Shown piece by piece: positions 8,396 to 17,952 of a stretch of DNA of 64,000 nt. The first letter of the stretch is position 1; each line of letters begins with the position of its first letter. A program made the translations under genes and the position numbers. The stretch spans positions 1,054,001-1,118,000 of the forward strand of contig NZ_CP064951.1 in NCBI RefSeq assembly GCF_011751945.2, given 5' to 3'. The DNA comes from Actinomyces sp. zg-332 (lineage in GTDB: Bacteria > Actinomycetota > Actinomycetes > Actinomycetales > Actinomycetaceae). Under the pieces are notes generated by a model. The model had not been told where the DNA came from. It did not search any database and saw only the letters and a list, made by a program, of their open reading frames with translations.

Positions 8396-9253
8396 TTAAG
8401 GCTCAACCCTAATTGTATATTGCAATTTTTTGCGAGAATCAGGTTCTAAAAACTCACCTTTTTTAGTCTCACCATACATATCTACACCACTAGTACAAGG
8501 TTCTACTGCAAATCCTCTACGCTTTACAGATTCTCCACTATATAACTGCAAATACTTAGAGTTAGATGAAACTATAACCTTACTAAAATACTGTTTAGTA
8601 TTCTTATGACTCAAAATAACTTTCCAAGGCGAATCTATCTCGTAACAGTTATCTAAAGAAAAATTTCCCAAATAATTCAAATCTGCTTTCAAAACACAGC
8701 TCTGATTATTGTTTACTCCCGTCTCAGACACAACAGAGAACGCACATTCATCGATACTTTCAGCATTAGGATGCTTTATATAAGGGTGAGAACATATTCC
8801 AATAGGGATTTTGGTATTAGATAAGTTCGTAACAGTTATATCACAATTCAATACATCTTTTTCTAAGAAATATTTAACTAAAACTTCACCTTTAAAAGGA
8901 AAACTAGGAGATGGGTATATGTAAGACGAGAGCAAAACATTCTCAGCATCCTCTTCAAGCACAGAAAACTCATTCCAAGCAACAAGTCCGTGCAAAGCAG
9001 AATTTGTCTCTACATCGTTGATAGGGAGATAATAGTTTTGTCCATCAACAGAATATTCACCGTTTTTTACCCTATTTACCCAAGGAGCAATAGTTTTCCC
9101 TACATATCCATCAGAAAACTCATCATCGTGAATATAAACTAAGAAATCACCGTATTCTTTATGTTCACCACTTAATAGAGCAGCACCAACTGTACCAATG
9201 CGCACTTTTAGAAAATCATTTTCAACGGTAAGTATTTTTCCATTTGTTAGCAT
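8396..9253 (-). CDS. Aldose 1-epimerase family protein (galactose mutarotase-like)
   Basis: A 285-residue beta-sandwich enzyme of the GalM superfamily, which interconverts the alpha and beta anomers of hexoses. Family motifs in order are PWVNRVKNG (about 57-65), NSALHGLV (about 83-90, His acting on the sugar ring), GICSHPYI (catalytic His about 155) and AVEPCTSGVD (about 255-264, with the catalytic Glu). Its length and motif pattern fit the actinobacterial LacX/GalM-like group better than E. coli GalM. It stands alone between two tRNA genes. Substrate specificity cannot be read from the sequence. Confidence 0.88.
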   Translation of the reverse strand: MLTNGKILTVENDFLKVRIGTVGAALLSGEHKEYGDFLVYIHDDEFSDGYVGKTIAPWVNRVKNGEYSVDGQNYYLPINDVETNSALHGLVAWNEFSVLEEDAENVLLSSYIYPSPSFPFKGEVLVKYFLEKDVLNCDITVTNLSNTKIPIGICSHPYIKHPNAESIDECAFSVVSETGVNNNQSCVLKADLNYLGNFSLDNCYEIDSPWKVILSHKNTKQYFSKVIVSSNSKYLQLYSGESVKRRGFAVEPCTSGVDMYGETKKGEFLEPDSRKKLQYTIRVEP

Positions 9254-9611
9254 ATCTACACCTAAAACCTAGTCGTGTATACAAGTAATTATACACATTT
9301 ACCTACACTACATCTGAGTTAGAATAACCTTATAAAAGAAAAGTAGCAAAAACATTTTTTTCATTCACCAAAGTAAAACAATACAAATAATCTTACATGT
9401 AGACACACCTGCTACAAGAGAGCAAATATCTTCTAGAGATTATCTATAAAGGCAATATAATAAGCCATTATTCATATTCTGATAGTTATAACTTGCGTTT
9501 TATATACAAGACAGTGACTGAATTCTTATAGTCCGTAGGAGAAAAAGAACAAAGTGAAAGTACAAGTTTTATTAAATAAAAATTAGCGAATATTTACTAT
9601 GGAATCTTAAG
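9254..9611. other. Intergenic stretch, no gene seen
   Basis: AT-rich sequence between the epimerase start and the tRNA-Leu terminator. I found no coding frame, tRNA or stable hairpin in it. It must hold the epimerase promoter, which I could not place. Confidence 0.6.
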
Positions 9612-9638
9612 TATAAAAAATGCCCCTATTGGGGCATT
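9612..9638 (-). terminator. Terminator of the tRNA-Leu transcript
   Basis: On the minus strand AATGCCCC-AATA-GGGGCATT is followed by TTTATAC, so a perfect 8-bp GC-rich stem has a U-rich tail. It begins 8 bases after the tRNA-Leu 3' end. Confidence 0.9.
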
Positions 9639-9645
9639 TCTTTTG

Positions 9646-9729
9646 TGCGCAAGGAGGGACTTGAACCCTCACGTCCGTACGGACACTAGAACCTAAATCT
9701 AGCGCGTCTGCCAATTTCGCCACTCGCGC
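9646..9729 (-). tRNA. tRNA-Leu (anticodon TAG)
   Basis: An 84-base class II tRNA on the minus strand with 5' GCGCGAG pairing with CTTGCGC. The D arm contains TGGCGAAATTGGC, and the anticodon stem-loop CTAGA-TTTAGGT-TCTAG gives anticodon TAG. A long variable arm (GTGTCCGTACGGACGT) is typical of leucine tRNAs, followed by GGTTCAAGTCC in the T arm. The discriminator is A and CCA is not encoded. Confidence 0.97.
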
Positions 9730-9842
9730 GTCTCAACAAGAAATAACTATATCTTACTATTTAACAAAAATCAATACCTTTTTAAAACTTTTCTGAGAAG
9801 TCTTTACACCTTACTCTGATAAGGGTTTAGCACATCGTTTTG

Positions 9843-10928
9843 CTAACTTTTATATGCTTTAGAAATAGTAACCTGACCCACTACCCTAGTTCCATCATAA
9901 ATTACCATAGACTGCCCAGCTGCTATACCGTGAGCTGATTCATCTAAGTGAGCTATAACTTTCTCAGCTGTTAGTTCAATTTCACAAGGCACTTGCTTAC
10001 CGTGCGCTCTCATCTGTACAGCTGCTGTAAACCTTGAGGAATACTCACTCTTATCGCACAACCAAATTGGATCGTTCCCCTCAATAGTATTAACACTTAA
10101 AAGCTCATTAGAACCAACAATGACTTGATTTTTTGCTGGAATAGTAGACAGAACATAACGAGGTTTTCCATCTTTTGCTGGTCGGCCTAAAGCCAAACCT
10201 CTACGCTGTCCAACAGTATAAGCAAAATAGCCCTCATGCTGACCCACAACATTACCTTCAGTGTCAAGAATTTCTCCAGATTTAGCTCCTAATTTGGAAC
10301 GCAAAAATCCAGCAGTATCTCCATCTGATATAAAACAAATATCGTAAGAATCAGGCTTATTACTAACAGATAAGCCCCGCTGTGCCGCTTCAGCTCTAAC
10401 CGCGTCTTTAGTTTCCATATTTCCTATGGGGAATAAAACTTTAGATACGTTTTCGCGTCCAATTACAGCGAGAACATAAGACTGATCTTTAAGATCATTA
10501 ATACTTCTATGTAGTTCTAGCCCAGCTTCACCTTCCAATATCTGTGCATAATGTCCAGTGCACACAGCATCAAATCCTAATGCTATTCCACGATCAAGTA
10601 ACGACTTAAACTTTACATATTCGTTACAACGTACACATGGGTTAGGAGTACGCCCTTGCTCATACTCATTCAAGAAATCATCAATAACAGTCTTTTCAAA
10701 TTCTTCAGATAAATCCCAAACATAAAAAGGTATACCTAGAATTGCCGCAGCCCTACGAGCATCGGCTGAGTCTTCCAAAGAACAGCAACCCCGAGAACCT
10801 GTGCGATACTCTTCTTTAGATTTTGTTAAAGCCATGTGCACAGCAGTCACATCATGACCTGCTTCAACAGCCCTAGCAGCAGCTACTGCAGAGTCTACTC
10901 CACCAGACAATGCCGCAAGCACCTTCAT
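9843..10928 (-). CDS. mnmA: tRNA-specific 2-thiouridylase MnmA (TrmU)
   Basis: A 361-residue enzyme that makes 2-thiouridine at the wobble base U34 of Lys, Glu and Gln tRNAs, using sulfur passed from a cysteine desulfurase. The PP-loop ATP site is ALSGGVDSAVAA at residues 6-17. The catalytic cysteines are Cys98 in NPCVRCNEYVKF and Cys198 in SYDICFI. The tRNA-binding and C-terminal beta domains (GQRRGLALGRPA, QMRAHGKQVP) are also present. It is the last gene of the etfB-etfA-desulfurase-mnmA group, starting 16 bp after the desulfurase. The pairing with the desulfurase is functionally apt. As usual in actinobacteria it is a little shorter than the E. coli protein. Confidence 0.97.
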   Translation of the reverse strand: MKVLAALSGGVDSAVAAARAVEAGHDVTAVHMALTKSKEEYRTGSRGCCSLEDSADARRAAAILGIPFYVWDLSEEFEKTVIDDFLNEYEQGRTPNPCVRCNEYVKFKSLLDRGIALGFDAVCTGHYAQILEGEAGLELHRSINDLKDQSYVLAVIGRENVSKVLFPIGNMETKDAVRAEAAQRGLSVSNKPDSYDICFISDGDTAGFLRSKLGAKSGEILDTEGNVVGQHEGYFAYTVGQRRGLALGRPAKDGKPRYVLSTIPAKNQVIVGSNELLSVNTIEGNDPIWLCDKSEYSSRFTAAVQMRAHGKQVPCEIELTAEKVIAHLDESAHGIAAGQSMVIYDGTRVVGQVTISKAYKS

Positions 10929-10944
10929 ATATAAACCTCAACCA

Positions 10945-12177
10945 CTAACTATGTTTATCTCTAACGTTTTGTAACATTCTTGCTGATTTTACAGCATTAG
11001 GTAACGCATTAATGAACTTATCTATATCTTCCATAACTGTAGTATGTCCAAATGATATACGCAATCCACCTGAAGAAAATATATCATCATACCCCATTGC
11101 TTGTAATACGTATGAAGACTGAGCAACTCCTGCTCTACAAGCCGATCCCGCTGATACGCATATATCAGCATTATCTAAGGCAAACAGCATAGCGTCTGCA
11201 CCACCGTATTGACAAACTAAATGCAAAATATGAGGAGATGAATCACCAGAAGTAGACGGTTTTATTCCCTCTGGTAAATTCTCTATAATTTTCTTTTTAA
11301 ATGTAGCGTATTTTTCTATGCGTTCACTTAGTGTTTGAACATTGTATATGCATGCTTTACTTATTGCAATAGCTCCACAAATATCAATAGTTCCACTGCG
11401 TATTCCTCGTTCTTGTCCGCCTCCGGCATATAAACCTAGCATTGGCAAGTCTTGTTTTGCCAGTAAAATTCCAATCCCAACAGGTGCACCAATTTTATGT
11501 CCAGATATGCTCAAGGCATCTACACCTAAGTCTTTGAAGTCAACTTCAATATTCCCAAATGCCTGTACTGCATCTGTGTGAATATATATTCTGTCACCTT
11601 GTTTTTTCTTATCTAAGTTTTCTCTCTCGCTTTGCAAAACACTAGATTCAAAGTCACGCACTAATTCAACTAAATCTTTAACAGGCTGAATTACACCAGT
11701 TTCATTGTTCACAAGACCTATTGAAATAACGCTTATTTCACCATAGTTTTCCTCTAGTATTTTTTTGAAAGCGTCAATATCTATTACACCAGTATTTAAA
11801 ACAGGAATTTTTATAAGGTCAATTCCAAATTTTTTAAGAATAGCCTCAGAACTTAAAATTGCTGGATGCTCAATAGCAGTCGTTATTGCGATTTTTCTAC
11901 CTGTTTTTTCTTTAACTTTGCGAGCAACAGATACAAACCCTAAGTTATCAGATTCTGTTCCTCCAGAAGTAAACAAAACTTCGCTAGGCTTTATGGCAAA
12001 TATATGAGCAATATCTTCACGAGCTTTCTCTAACTTATCTCGAGAAAGCAAACCTCCTTTATGCAAAGCTGAAGGATTTCCTGGTTGTTCATATAAGTCG
12101 CGAATAGATTTTAGATATACTTCCTGCACTTGAAGTAACATTGGTGAAGAAGCACTATGATCTAGATATAAATACAC
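10945..12177 (-). CDS. Cysteine desulfurase (NifS/IscS-like)
   Basis: A 410-residue PLP enzyme that takes sulfur from cysteine for tRNA thiolation and possibly Fe-S clusters. Visible are LDHSASSPML at the N-terminus, TSGGTESDNLG, AIEHPAIL (His stacking on PLP), HTDAVQAFG (Asp binding the ring nitrogen), the PLP lysine Lys228 in SISGHKIGAP, and the persulfide-carrying Cys347 in SAGSACRAG. The loop around Cys347 has the long type seen in IscS-like group I enzymes. It sits between etfA (18-bp gap) and mnmA (16-bp gap), matching the mycobacterial iscS-trmU neighbourhood, so supply of sulfur to MnmA is its most likely job. Confidence 0.95.
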   Translation of the reverse strand: MYLYLDHSASSPMLLQVQEVYLKSIRDLYEQPGNPSALHKGGLLSRDKLEKAREDIAHIFAIKPSEVLFTSGGTESDNLGFVSVARKVKEKTGRKIAITTAIEHPAILSSEAILKKFGIDLIKIPVLNTGVIDIDAFKKILEENYGEISVISIGLVNNETGVIQPVKDLVELVRDFESSVLQSERENLDKKKQGDRIYIHTDAVQAFGNIEVDFKDLGVDALSISGHKIGAPVGIGILLAKQDLPMLGLYAGGGQERGIRSGTIDICGAIAISKACIYNVQTLSERIEKYATFKKKIIENLPEGIKPSTSGDSSPHILHLVCQYGGADAMLFALDNADICVSAGSACRAGVAQSSYVLQAMGYDDIFSSGGLRISFGHTTVMEDIDKFINALPNAVKSARMLQNVRDKHS

Positions 12178-12195
12178 AATTAACCTTTACAATAT

Positions 12196-13158
12196 TTAGT
12201 TTTGTAATTCATCAATTAAGCTAGGTACAACATCATTAATATCGCCAATAATACCAAAATCAGCTATTTCAAAAATAGGAGCATCTTCATCATCGCAAAT
12301 AGCAACAATATTCTCACAAGTTACAAGAGCACAGGTATGATGAATTGCTCCGGAAACACCCAGTCCAATATATAAGTCAGCGTTAATAGTTTTACCAGTC
12401 TGCCCAATCTGTAAGCTATGGTCTACCCAGCCTTCATCTGTTGCAACTCTAGTAGCACCTACTGCAGCTTTTAGCTGTTCAGCTAGTGAATATACTAAGC
12501 TAAAGTCACCTTCTGTTCCCCTACCACCACAAACTACAACTTTTGCAGTTTCTAAGTCGTTTTCTTCCGAAACAGAAGAAGTGTCTATAACTGAAACTTC
12601 AATTTCAGGCAAAGCTGTAAAATCTACATCTAGTTTTTCAATACTTACATTTTCAGCATAGCTATCCTCATAGTCACTATTTACTTTGACAGTAACAATT
12701 GAAAAATCAGCATTAGTTTTTAGGTGTACTATATGTGTACCGTTCAAAGCACTTTTAACAAAAGTTGGTTCAGTGCTTTCGAAATCAAAACTTGTTACAT
12801 CAGTTACTGTTGCAACACTAAGTTTTCCACCCAACAAACCAGCTATTTCTTTGTTCAAGAAAGTGGAGTTTAACAGTATCGCTTTTAGATTGCTACTAGC
12901 TTTTACTTGATTTACTGCAGTTTCTAAAACTGAGCTGATTGCTTGAGTAACATTTTTATACTTTTCGGGAAGAACAGCTGTATATATTTTCGTGGCACCA
13001 CATTTAGCTATTGAATCAGTATCAATGTTTTCCTCCACACTAACAGCAATTACTTCTTCTCCAGCGTTTTTTGCAGCTAAAAGAAGCTGTTTGCTATTAG
13101 AAGTTAATACATTCTTATTATCTACATTTTCATGTTCAATCAGTACTAGCAAAGTCAT
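12196..13158 (-). CDS. etfA: Electron transfer flavoprotein alpha subunit
   Basis: A 320-residue FAD-binding subunit of ETF, which collects electrons from acyl-CoA and related dehydrogenases. The N-terminal half is the Rossmann-like ETF domain. The C-terminal FAD domain (about 200-318) shows VVCGGRGTEGDF, the RVATDEGWVDHSLQIGQTGKT segment, GVSGAIHH and DDEDAPIFEIADFGIIGD, all typical positions contacting FAD. It starts immediately after the etfB stop, so translation is probably coupled. Its partner dehydrogenases are not in the window. Confidence 0.95.
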   Translation of the reverse strand: MTLLVLIEHENVDNKNVLTSNSKQLLLAAKNAGEEVIAVSVEENIDTDSIAKCGATKIYTAVLPEKYKNVTQAISSVLETAVNQVKASSNLKAILLNSTFLNKEIAGLLGGKLSVATVTDVTSFDFESTEPTFVKSALNGTHIVHLKTNADFSIVTVKVNSDYEDSYAENVSIEKLDVDFTALPEIEVSVIDTSSVSEENDLETAKVVVCGGRGTEGDFSLVYSLAEQLKAAVGATRVATDEGWVDHSLQIGQTGKTINADLYIGLGVSGAIHHTCALVTCENIVAICDDEDAPIFEIADFGIIGDINDVVPSLIDELQN

Positions 13159-13923
13159 TTATTTCACCTTTTCCTTAATGAACTCAGCTAATTGCTTAAC
13201 TGCCACAGGAGAATTTAGCAAAGCTTGTCCTTTTTCACGAGCTGGCTTTTCTTCAATAGAAATTACTTCAATATTTTTTTCATTTATGCTGCTTTCTAGA
13301 CCTAGCTCAGATAAATCCCATTCTTCAATTGGTTTTTTACGAGCAGCGGCAATAGCTTTAAAGTTAGGATATCTAGGTTCGTTTATTTGGTCAGACACAG
13401 ACACTATTAATGGTAATTTTGCTGATAGACTCTGTTCTATTCCATCAACGCTACGTGTAATAACTATTTTTTCATCTTTTTTCTCAAGAGTTTTTGCAAA
13501 TGACAGTAGTGGAAGTCCTAGGTTGCTTGCTAAGTAGCTAGGTACAAGGCTGGTGTTACCGTCTGAAGATGTCATGCCTGTGATAATCAAATCTACGTTT
13601 CCAATTTGTTCTATCGCTTTAGCCAATACTTTAGATGTAGTTAAAACATCGCTATTTTCAAGATAGTCATCGCAAATGTGAATAGCATTGTCAGCACCCA
13701 TTTGTAATGCTCGTCTCAATGCGTCGGCTGAATCTTCTGGCCCTATAGTTAGTGCTAAAACTTCGACATCATCATGCTCTTCAGCGATTGTAACTGCTGT
13801 TTCAATGGCATTTTCGTCTACTTCATTTAACACGTCATCTTCACCACGTACAATACGTTTATCGACAAAATGACGTTGCGATTGCATATCAGGAACGTGT
13901 TTTACACAAACAACAATTTTCAT
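13159..13923 (-). CDS. etfB: Electron transfer flavoprotein beta subunit
   Basis: The AMP-binding subunit of ETF, about 254 residues from the ATG at 13923 (MKIVVCVKHVPDM). I prefer that start because it is where homologues begin and because GGTGA lies in front, although the frame extends to 13941 through two more ATGs and a TTG. Characteristic pieces are the N-terminal VKHVPD, NEVDENAIETAV, ALTIGPEDSADALRRALQMGADNAIHI and TGMTSSDGNTSLVPSYLASNLGLP, which mark the recognition loop region. It is the first gene of the etfB-etfA-desulfurase-mnmA group, and the promoter must lie in 13942-14218. Confidence 0.95.
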   Translation of the reverse strand: MKIVVCVKHVPDMQSQRHFVDKRIVRGEDDVLNEVDENAIETAVTIAEEHDDVEVLALTIGPEDSADALRRALQMGADNAIHICDDYLENSDVLTTSKVLAKAIEQIGNVDLIITGMTSSDGNTSLVPSYLASNLGLPLLSFAKTLEKKDEKIVITRSVDGIEQSLSAKLPLIVSVSDQINEPRYPNFKAIAAARKKPIEEWDLSELGLESSINEKNIEVISIEEKPAREKGQALLNSPVAVKQLAEFIKEKVK

Positions 13924-14218
13924 TTTTTCACCCATCATCAAAACTAATGCTTAAAAATTCTACCACTCAAACTTTACTAATAACATATTTATGATTGATG
14001 TAGAAATTAAAGCACTTATATAGCTAAGTGAAGTGGTTATAAAACTAGTTTAAATACTTTTGAATTTAACATATCTATTAGTTGAATAAACACACAATGC
14101 CACAAAATAAAATGCAATACATATAATGAGACAAATACAAAAATAATAGTGACTTTGTTACATAAATGAAATATAGTGGGTTTGATAACAGTAAGCCTAC
14201 ATTTTCATAACGATAACA

Positions 14219-15160
14219 GTGAAACCAAAGCCCTTATACCTAAAGAAAAGTCCATTTGAGCCACTTATAGCAGATTTACAACTACTAATGGGATCCTTGT
14301 TATTATCCCTAGGTGTTGTTTTTATTAAGCTAGCTGAAATGCAACCAGCAACCATATCATTTTTACGTTGCTTCATTGCATTACCTTTTCTATTGCTTTT
14401 ATCAGCATACGAATTTTGGAAAGCACGCAAACATCCTAAACTAGAAAAAACGACAGTTTTCTGGGCTTTTATATCTGGTATAGTAATCGGTGTGCAATAC
14501 GTAGTTTATGCTGTTTGTGTTGACTATACTGGAGCTGGAATTTCTAGCGTATTAGCCAACTGTCAAATATTCTTCTTCCCAATTTTTGCACTTTTAATCG
14601 ATAAAGAAAGCATTCCGAAAAGCTTTTGGATTTTGTCACCTCTAATGATTTTCGGTTTAGTTGCATCCACTGGTCTTTTAGGTGGAAAAGTCGACGGAAT
14701 AACTGACCCTGTATTAGGATTTACAACAGGAATACTAAGCGGTATTACTTACGCAGGATATCTATTCCTAAATAGGCGCTGTACTCGACAAAATCCACAC
14801 TACGTTATTACTTACAATACTATTGCAACCACTGGTGCTGGCATAACTTCTCTAATTGCTGCTCCATTTATGAAAGACTTTACAACAAATATAACTGTAG
14901 AAAACTGGATTTGGACTATATTACTAGCTCTTACTGCTCAAGTGTTAGCTTGGATATTTATAGCACAAGGAAGCCACAGAGTTAGCCCTAACAAAGCTTC
15001 TAGTTTACTGATGACTCAACCAATTATTGCTATAGGTTTAGGTATACTTTTCTTATCAGAAACGCTCAACTTGGTACAAACTATAGGTTGCATAGTTGTA
15101 CTAGTTAGTGTTTGGATAGTAAATAGAACAAGAACTCAGTATAAAAAAACTAATACATAA
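14219..15160 (+). CDS. EamA/DMT-family transporter
   Basis: A 313-residue inner-membrane protein with two EamA repeats and about ten hydrophobic segments, a member of the drug/metabolite transporter superfamily. Its substrates cannot be told from sequence; relatives export amino acids or other metabolites. Visible features are GSLLLSLGVVFIKLAEMQPATISFLRC (first helices), GAGISSVLANCQIFFFPIFALLID ending repeat one, and SPNKASSLLMTQPIIAIGLGILFLSETL ending repeat two, the classic position of the family's PxxxxLxxxxFLGE-like motif. The GTG start at 14219 has no clear ribosome binding site. The ATG at 14288 is a possible alternative but would remove the N-terminal cytoplasmic tail only. Confidence 0.88.
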   Translation: MKPKPLYLKKSPFEPLIADLQLLMGSLLLSLGVVFIKLAEMQPATISFLRCFIALPFLLLLSAYEFWKARKHPKLEKTTVFWAFISGIVIGVQYVVYAVCVDYTGAGISSVLANCQIFFFPIFALLIDKESIPKSFWILSPLMIFGLVASTGLLGGKVDGITDPVLGFTTGILSGITYAGYLFLNRRCTRQNPHYVITYNTIATTGAGITSLIAAPFMKDFTTNITVENWIWTILLALTAQVLAWIFIAQGSHRVSPNKASSLLMTQPIIAIGLGILFLSETLNLVQTIGCIVVLVSVWIVNRTRTQYKKTNT

Positions 15161-15397
15161 ATAAAAACGATAAGGAAATTAGGTGTTTTTTAAAACGCTT
15201 AATAATGCACTAACCTTACAAATATACTATTAGTAATCTAAAAACTAATCTGAACCTTTAGAGCGTGGATACTTATATCGCACCCTAATAGTATTTTAGA
15301 TACTAATATTTACATCTACATAAAAATAAATACAATTGTTTGTATGTAATATTTCATTATAAGAAATATATCTACACCGTAAAACATTGGAAGAAAA

Positions 15398-16489
15398 ATG
15401 GAAAACACTGAATTGACAGAAAAAAATGATGAAGCCTCATTGTTAGCAACAATAGAGCGCAGTAATCAAATTGAAAAAGAAATCGAAAAAAATCCAAAGC
15501 AATTTCGAGTACTTACAGGAGACAGACCGACAGGAAACCTACATTTGGGTCACTACTTTGGAACTTTGAAAAATCGTGTTGAAATTCAGAATAAAGGTGT
15601 AGATACATGGCTTGTTATAGCTGATTACCAAGTAATTACTGACCGAGATGGTGTAGGACCTTTACGTGATCGAGTACTTTCGCTTTGCGCTGATTACATT
15701 GCCTGTGGCATTGATCCATCGAAGTCCACTATTTTTACTCATTCAGCTATCCCTGCACTAAACCAGCTAATGTTGCCTTTCTTATCCTTGGTAACTGAAT
15801 CAGAATTACACCGCAACCCGACTGTAAAATCTGAGCTGGAAGCTACAAACGGAAGAGCAATGAGTGGCCTAATGCTCACCTATCCAGTACATCAAACTGC
15901 TGATATTTTATTCTGCAAAGCTAACTTAGTTCCTGTCGGTAAAGATCAGCTTCCTCACTTAGAACAAGCACGCGTAATCGCTTCACGTTTTGACAAACGT
16001 TATGGAAGAGTTGGCGACAAACCTATTTTCCGCAATCCACACGCTCTGCTTTCCAAAGCCTCATCAATTTTGGGCTTAGACGGTCAAAAAATGAGTAAAT
16101 CACGCGGTAACACCATTGAGCTAGGCATGGATGAAGATACAACTGTAAAACGTCTGAAAAAAGCTGTAACTGACTCTGAACGTTTTATTACTTATGATCC
16201 TCTAAATCGCCCAGAAGTATCTAATCTATTGTTAATGGCTGCTCTTGCCTCAAATACTACTCCTGAAAAAATTGCTGAAGAAATTGCAGATGGTGGAGCA
16301 GGAAAACTAAAAGCAGTTACAACTGAAGCACTACTTGAAATGCTAAAACCTATACGTGAACGTCGTGCAGAAATAATAGCTGACGAAACATATTTGCTAA
16401 ATGTAATACGAGAAGGAAATGAAAAAGCTAATGAAGTTGCTAATGAAACTTTGCGTGAAGTAAAGCAAGCAATGAATATGATTTACTAA
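15398..16489 (+). CDS. trpS: Tryptophanyl-tRNA synthetase
   Basis: A 363-residue class I synthetase that charges tRNA-Trp. The HIGH-like motif is NLHLGHY near residue 50 (GDRPTGNLHLGHYFGTLKN) and the KMSKS loop is KMSKSRGN near 231. The tryptophan-specific signature segments (DYQVITDRD, VGKDQLPHLEQAR) are present. The start ATG follows GGAAG. No T-box or leader peptide is visible in the 237 bases upstream, in contrast to the trpB gene of this window. A strong terminator follows at 16523. Confidence 0.97.
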   Translation: MENTELTEKNDEASLLATIERSNQIEKEIEKNPKQFRVLTGDRPTGNLHLGHYFGTLKNRVEIQNKGVDTWLVIADYQVITDRDGVGPLRDRVLSLCADYIACGIDPSKSTIFTHSAIPALNQLMLPFLSLVTESELHRNPTVKSELEATNGRAMSGLMLTYPVHQTADILFCKANLVPVGKDQLPHLEQARVIASRFDKRYGRVGDKPIFRNPHALLSKASSILGLDGQKMSKSRGNTIELGMDEDTTVKRLKKAVTDSERFITYDPLNRPEVSNLLLMAALASNTTPEKIAEEIADGGAGKLKAVTTEALLEMLKPIRERRAEIIADETYLLNVIREGNEKANEVANETLREVKQAMNMIY

Positions 16490-16522
16490 TTCGTAACTTT
16501 AGTATTATTCAAGACCGTTATT

Positions 16523-16568
16523 TACCGAAATGCTATGTAATTTTTACTTAGTATTTCGGTATTTTATT
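16523..16568 (+). terminator. Intrinsic terminator after trpS
   Basis: A 13-bp stem, TACCGAAATGCTA (from 16523) with TAGTATTTCGGTA (16549-16561), one pair being G-U, is followed by TTTTATTTAA. Confidence 0.9.
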
Positions 16569-16775
16569 TAATATAAACTTAAATGGTTATATAAATAGTA
16601 TTCTGAAAAATACATATGTATATGTAATATACAAATGAATATACAGAGTAAAACCAAGTAAAAGTTTAAGAACTAGGTTTTATACAAAACAAATATTGTG
16701 TAATAAAAATTTATGTATTTTTCAACTAAAAATCTAAAGTTGCCAAAACTCTACGTGATACAAGCACTTATTTAC

Positions 16776-16826
16776 AAATAAAAACAGTGCCATCTAATCA
16801 TGAAATAAAGAAAAGAATGGCACTGT
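16776..16826 (-). terminator. Intrinsic terminator after the ybbN-like gene
   Basis: On the minus strand ACAGTGCCAT (complement of 16817-16826) pairs with ATGGCACTGT (complement of 16784-16793) and is followed by TTTTATTTG. It lies 84 bp beyond the stop of the thioredoxin-TPR gene. The 200 bp between this and the trpS terminator holds no gene that I can see. Confidence 0.85.
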
Positions 16827-16909
16827 CTACGCATTATTATTTTCAGTATATAGTTGCTCTACTAAACTTTCTATACATAAAATTTACTAAGCAACCAAAG
16901 TCACAAATA

Positions 16910-17911
16910 TTAGATTAGATATGAAGCAAGTATACGACGTGCTTTTGCAACCTCATCAATTGGACCAAGCATTTCAAAAGCGTCTAGCAAACGCTGACGT
17001 GCTTCCTCTTGAGTTTGTTCGTCACCATGTAGAACAATGCTCAGCAATGTATCCAGTGAATCTTGAACCTGTCCCATTACAAGCATTGCGTCAGCTCCAG
17101 CAAACTTAGCTTCAAAATCGTCAGCAGCAGCATTCTTAGCTTTCTCAATTGCTACCTCAAAATCCATATTCTCATCTAAGCGTTCACGCAAACGCAAATC
17201 AGCTAGCCCAACTTTAGCCATCTGATCTTTTGGATCTTTACGCAAAGCTAATTCCCAAGCAGCACGAGCCGTAGCATAGTCACCTTGTTCAAAAGCTTCC
17301 ATTGCCTTACGATGTTCCTCAGGAGTTTCAACCTCAACTGCTGGCAAATATTCAGCAGTACCAACAACACCGTTTTCCAAGCAAGCAGCAAGAACTTTAT
17401 CTACAACTTCTCTAAGTCCATCTTCTTCCATTTGTCCAGTAAACAATGGCGCCATTCCACCATTTATTAATGCAGTTACGAAAGGAACAGTTTCAACGTT
17501 GAAAATCTTTTGAGTCAATGGATTTTCATCAATATTTACTTTCAAAAGCTGGAAACGACCATTGTATTCAGCTGCAATCTTGTCAAACACTTCCACAAAT
17601 TCTTTAGACTGTTCAAAGTGTGCTGACCAAACTAAAAGAATAATAGGGTATTTAGTGGACTGATTTACTGCAACTTCAAGCATAGTATCATCAATATCTA
17701 AGCTAACTGGAACTTGTGGGTTAGCATCAATACCAAAAGCACTGCCCTGTGATGGGACTTTACCAGCAAATACTGGTCCAGCTTGTGTTTGTTGCGTGCT
17801 GGCAACTGGTGTCTGCAAATTACCTTGCTCACTATTAGCATTTTGCTCAACAGGGTCTTTTTCATTCACTAATTTTGATAAATCAAAAGCACCTCTAAAG
17901 TTTGCTTCCAC
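16910..17911 (-). CDS. YbbN/CnoX-like thioredoxin-fold protein with TPR repeats
   Basis: A 333-residue cytoplasmic protein. Residues about 65-185 have a thioredoxin fold, but the usual WCxxC reads WSAHFEQS, so it has no redox cysteines. This is typical of actinobacterial YbbN proteins, which act as holdases or co-chaperones rather than reductases. The thioredoxin-like FQLLKVNIDENPLTQKIFNVETVPFVTALINGG segment with its cis-Pro keeps the fold recognisable. Residues about 200-330 are TPR-like helices (AFEQGDYATARAAWELALRKDPKD). The N-terminal 65 residues are Gln/Pro-rich and probably disordered. The start is GTG with GGGGGA close by. It shares strand and near contact (41 bp) with the lipoprotein gene upstream. 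Confidence 0.88.
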   Translation of the reverse strand: MEANFRGAFDLSKLVNEKDPVEQNANSEQGNLQTPVASTQQTQAGPVFAGKVPSQGSAFGIDANPQVPVSLDIDDTMLEVAVNQSTKYPIILLVWSAHFEQSKEFVEVFDKIAAEYNGRFQLLKVNIDENPLTQKIFNVETVPFVTALINGGMAPLFTGQMEEDGLREVVDKVLAACLENGVVGTAEYLPAVEVETPEEHRKAMEAFEQGDYATARAAWELALRKDPKDQMAKVGLADLRLRERLDENMDFEVAIEKAKNAAADDFEAKFAGADAMLVMGQVQDSLDTLLSIVLHGDEQTQEEARQRLLDAFEMLGPIDEVAKARRILASYLI

Positions 17912-17952
17912 TTTTCCCCCAATACTTGATATTTATTCTCAGGTTTATTTAG

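Noticed and set aside
15161-15397. A T-box or leader peptide upstream of trpS
   Set aside because: No T-box core, specifier-like stem or Trp-rich short frame could be found, in contrast to the region before trpB.
16910-17911. Missing CxxC in the thioredoxin-like protein as a novel defect
   Set aside because: Loss of the redox cysteines is usual in actinobacterial YbbN proteins, so it is not unusual here.
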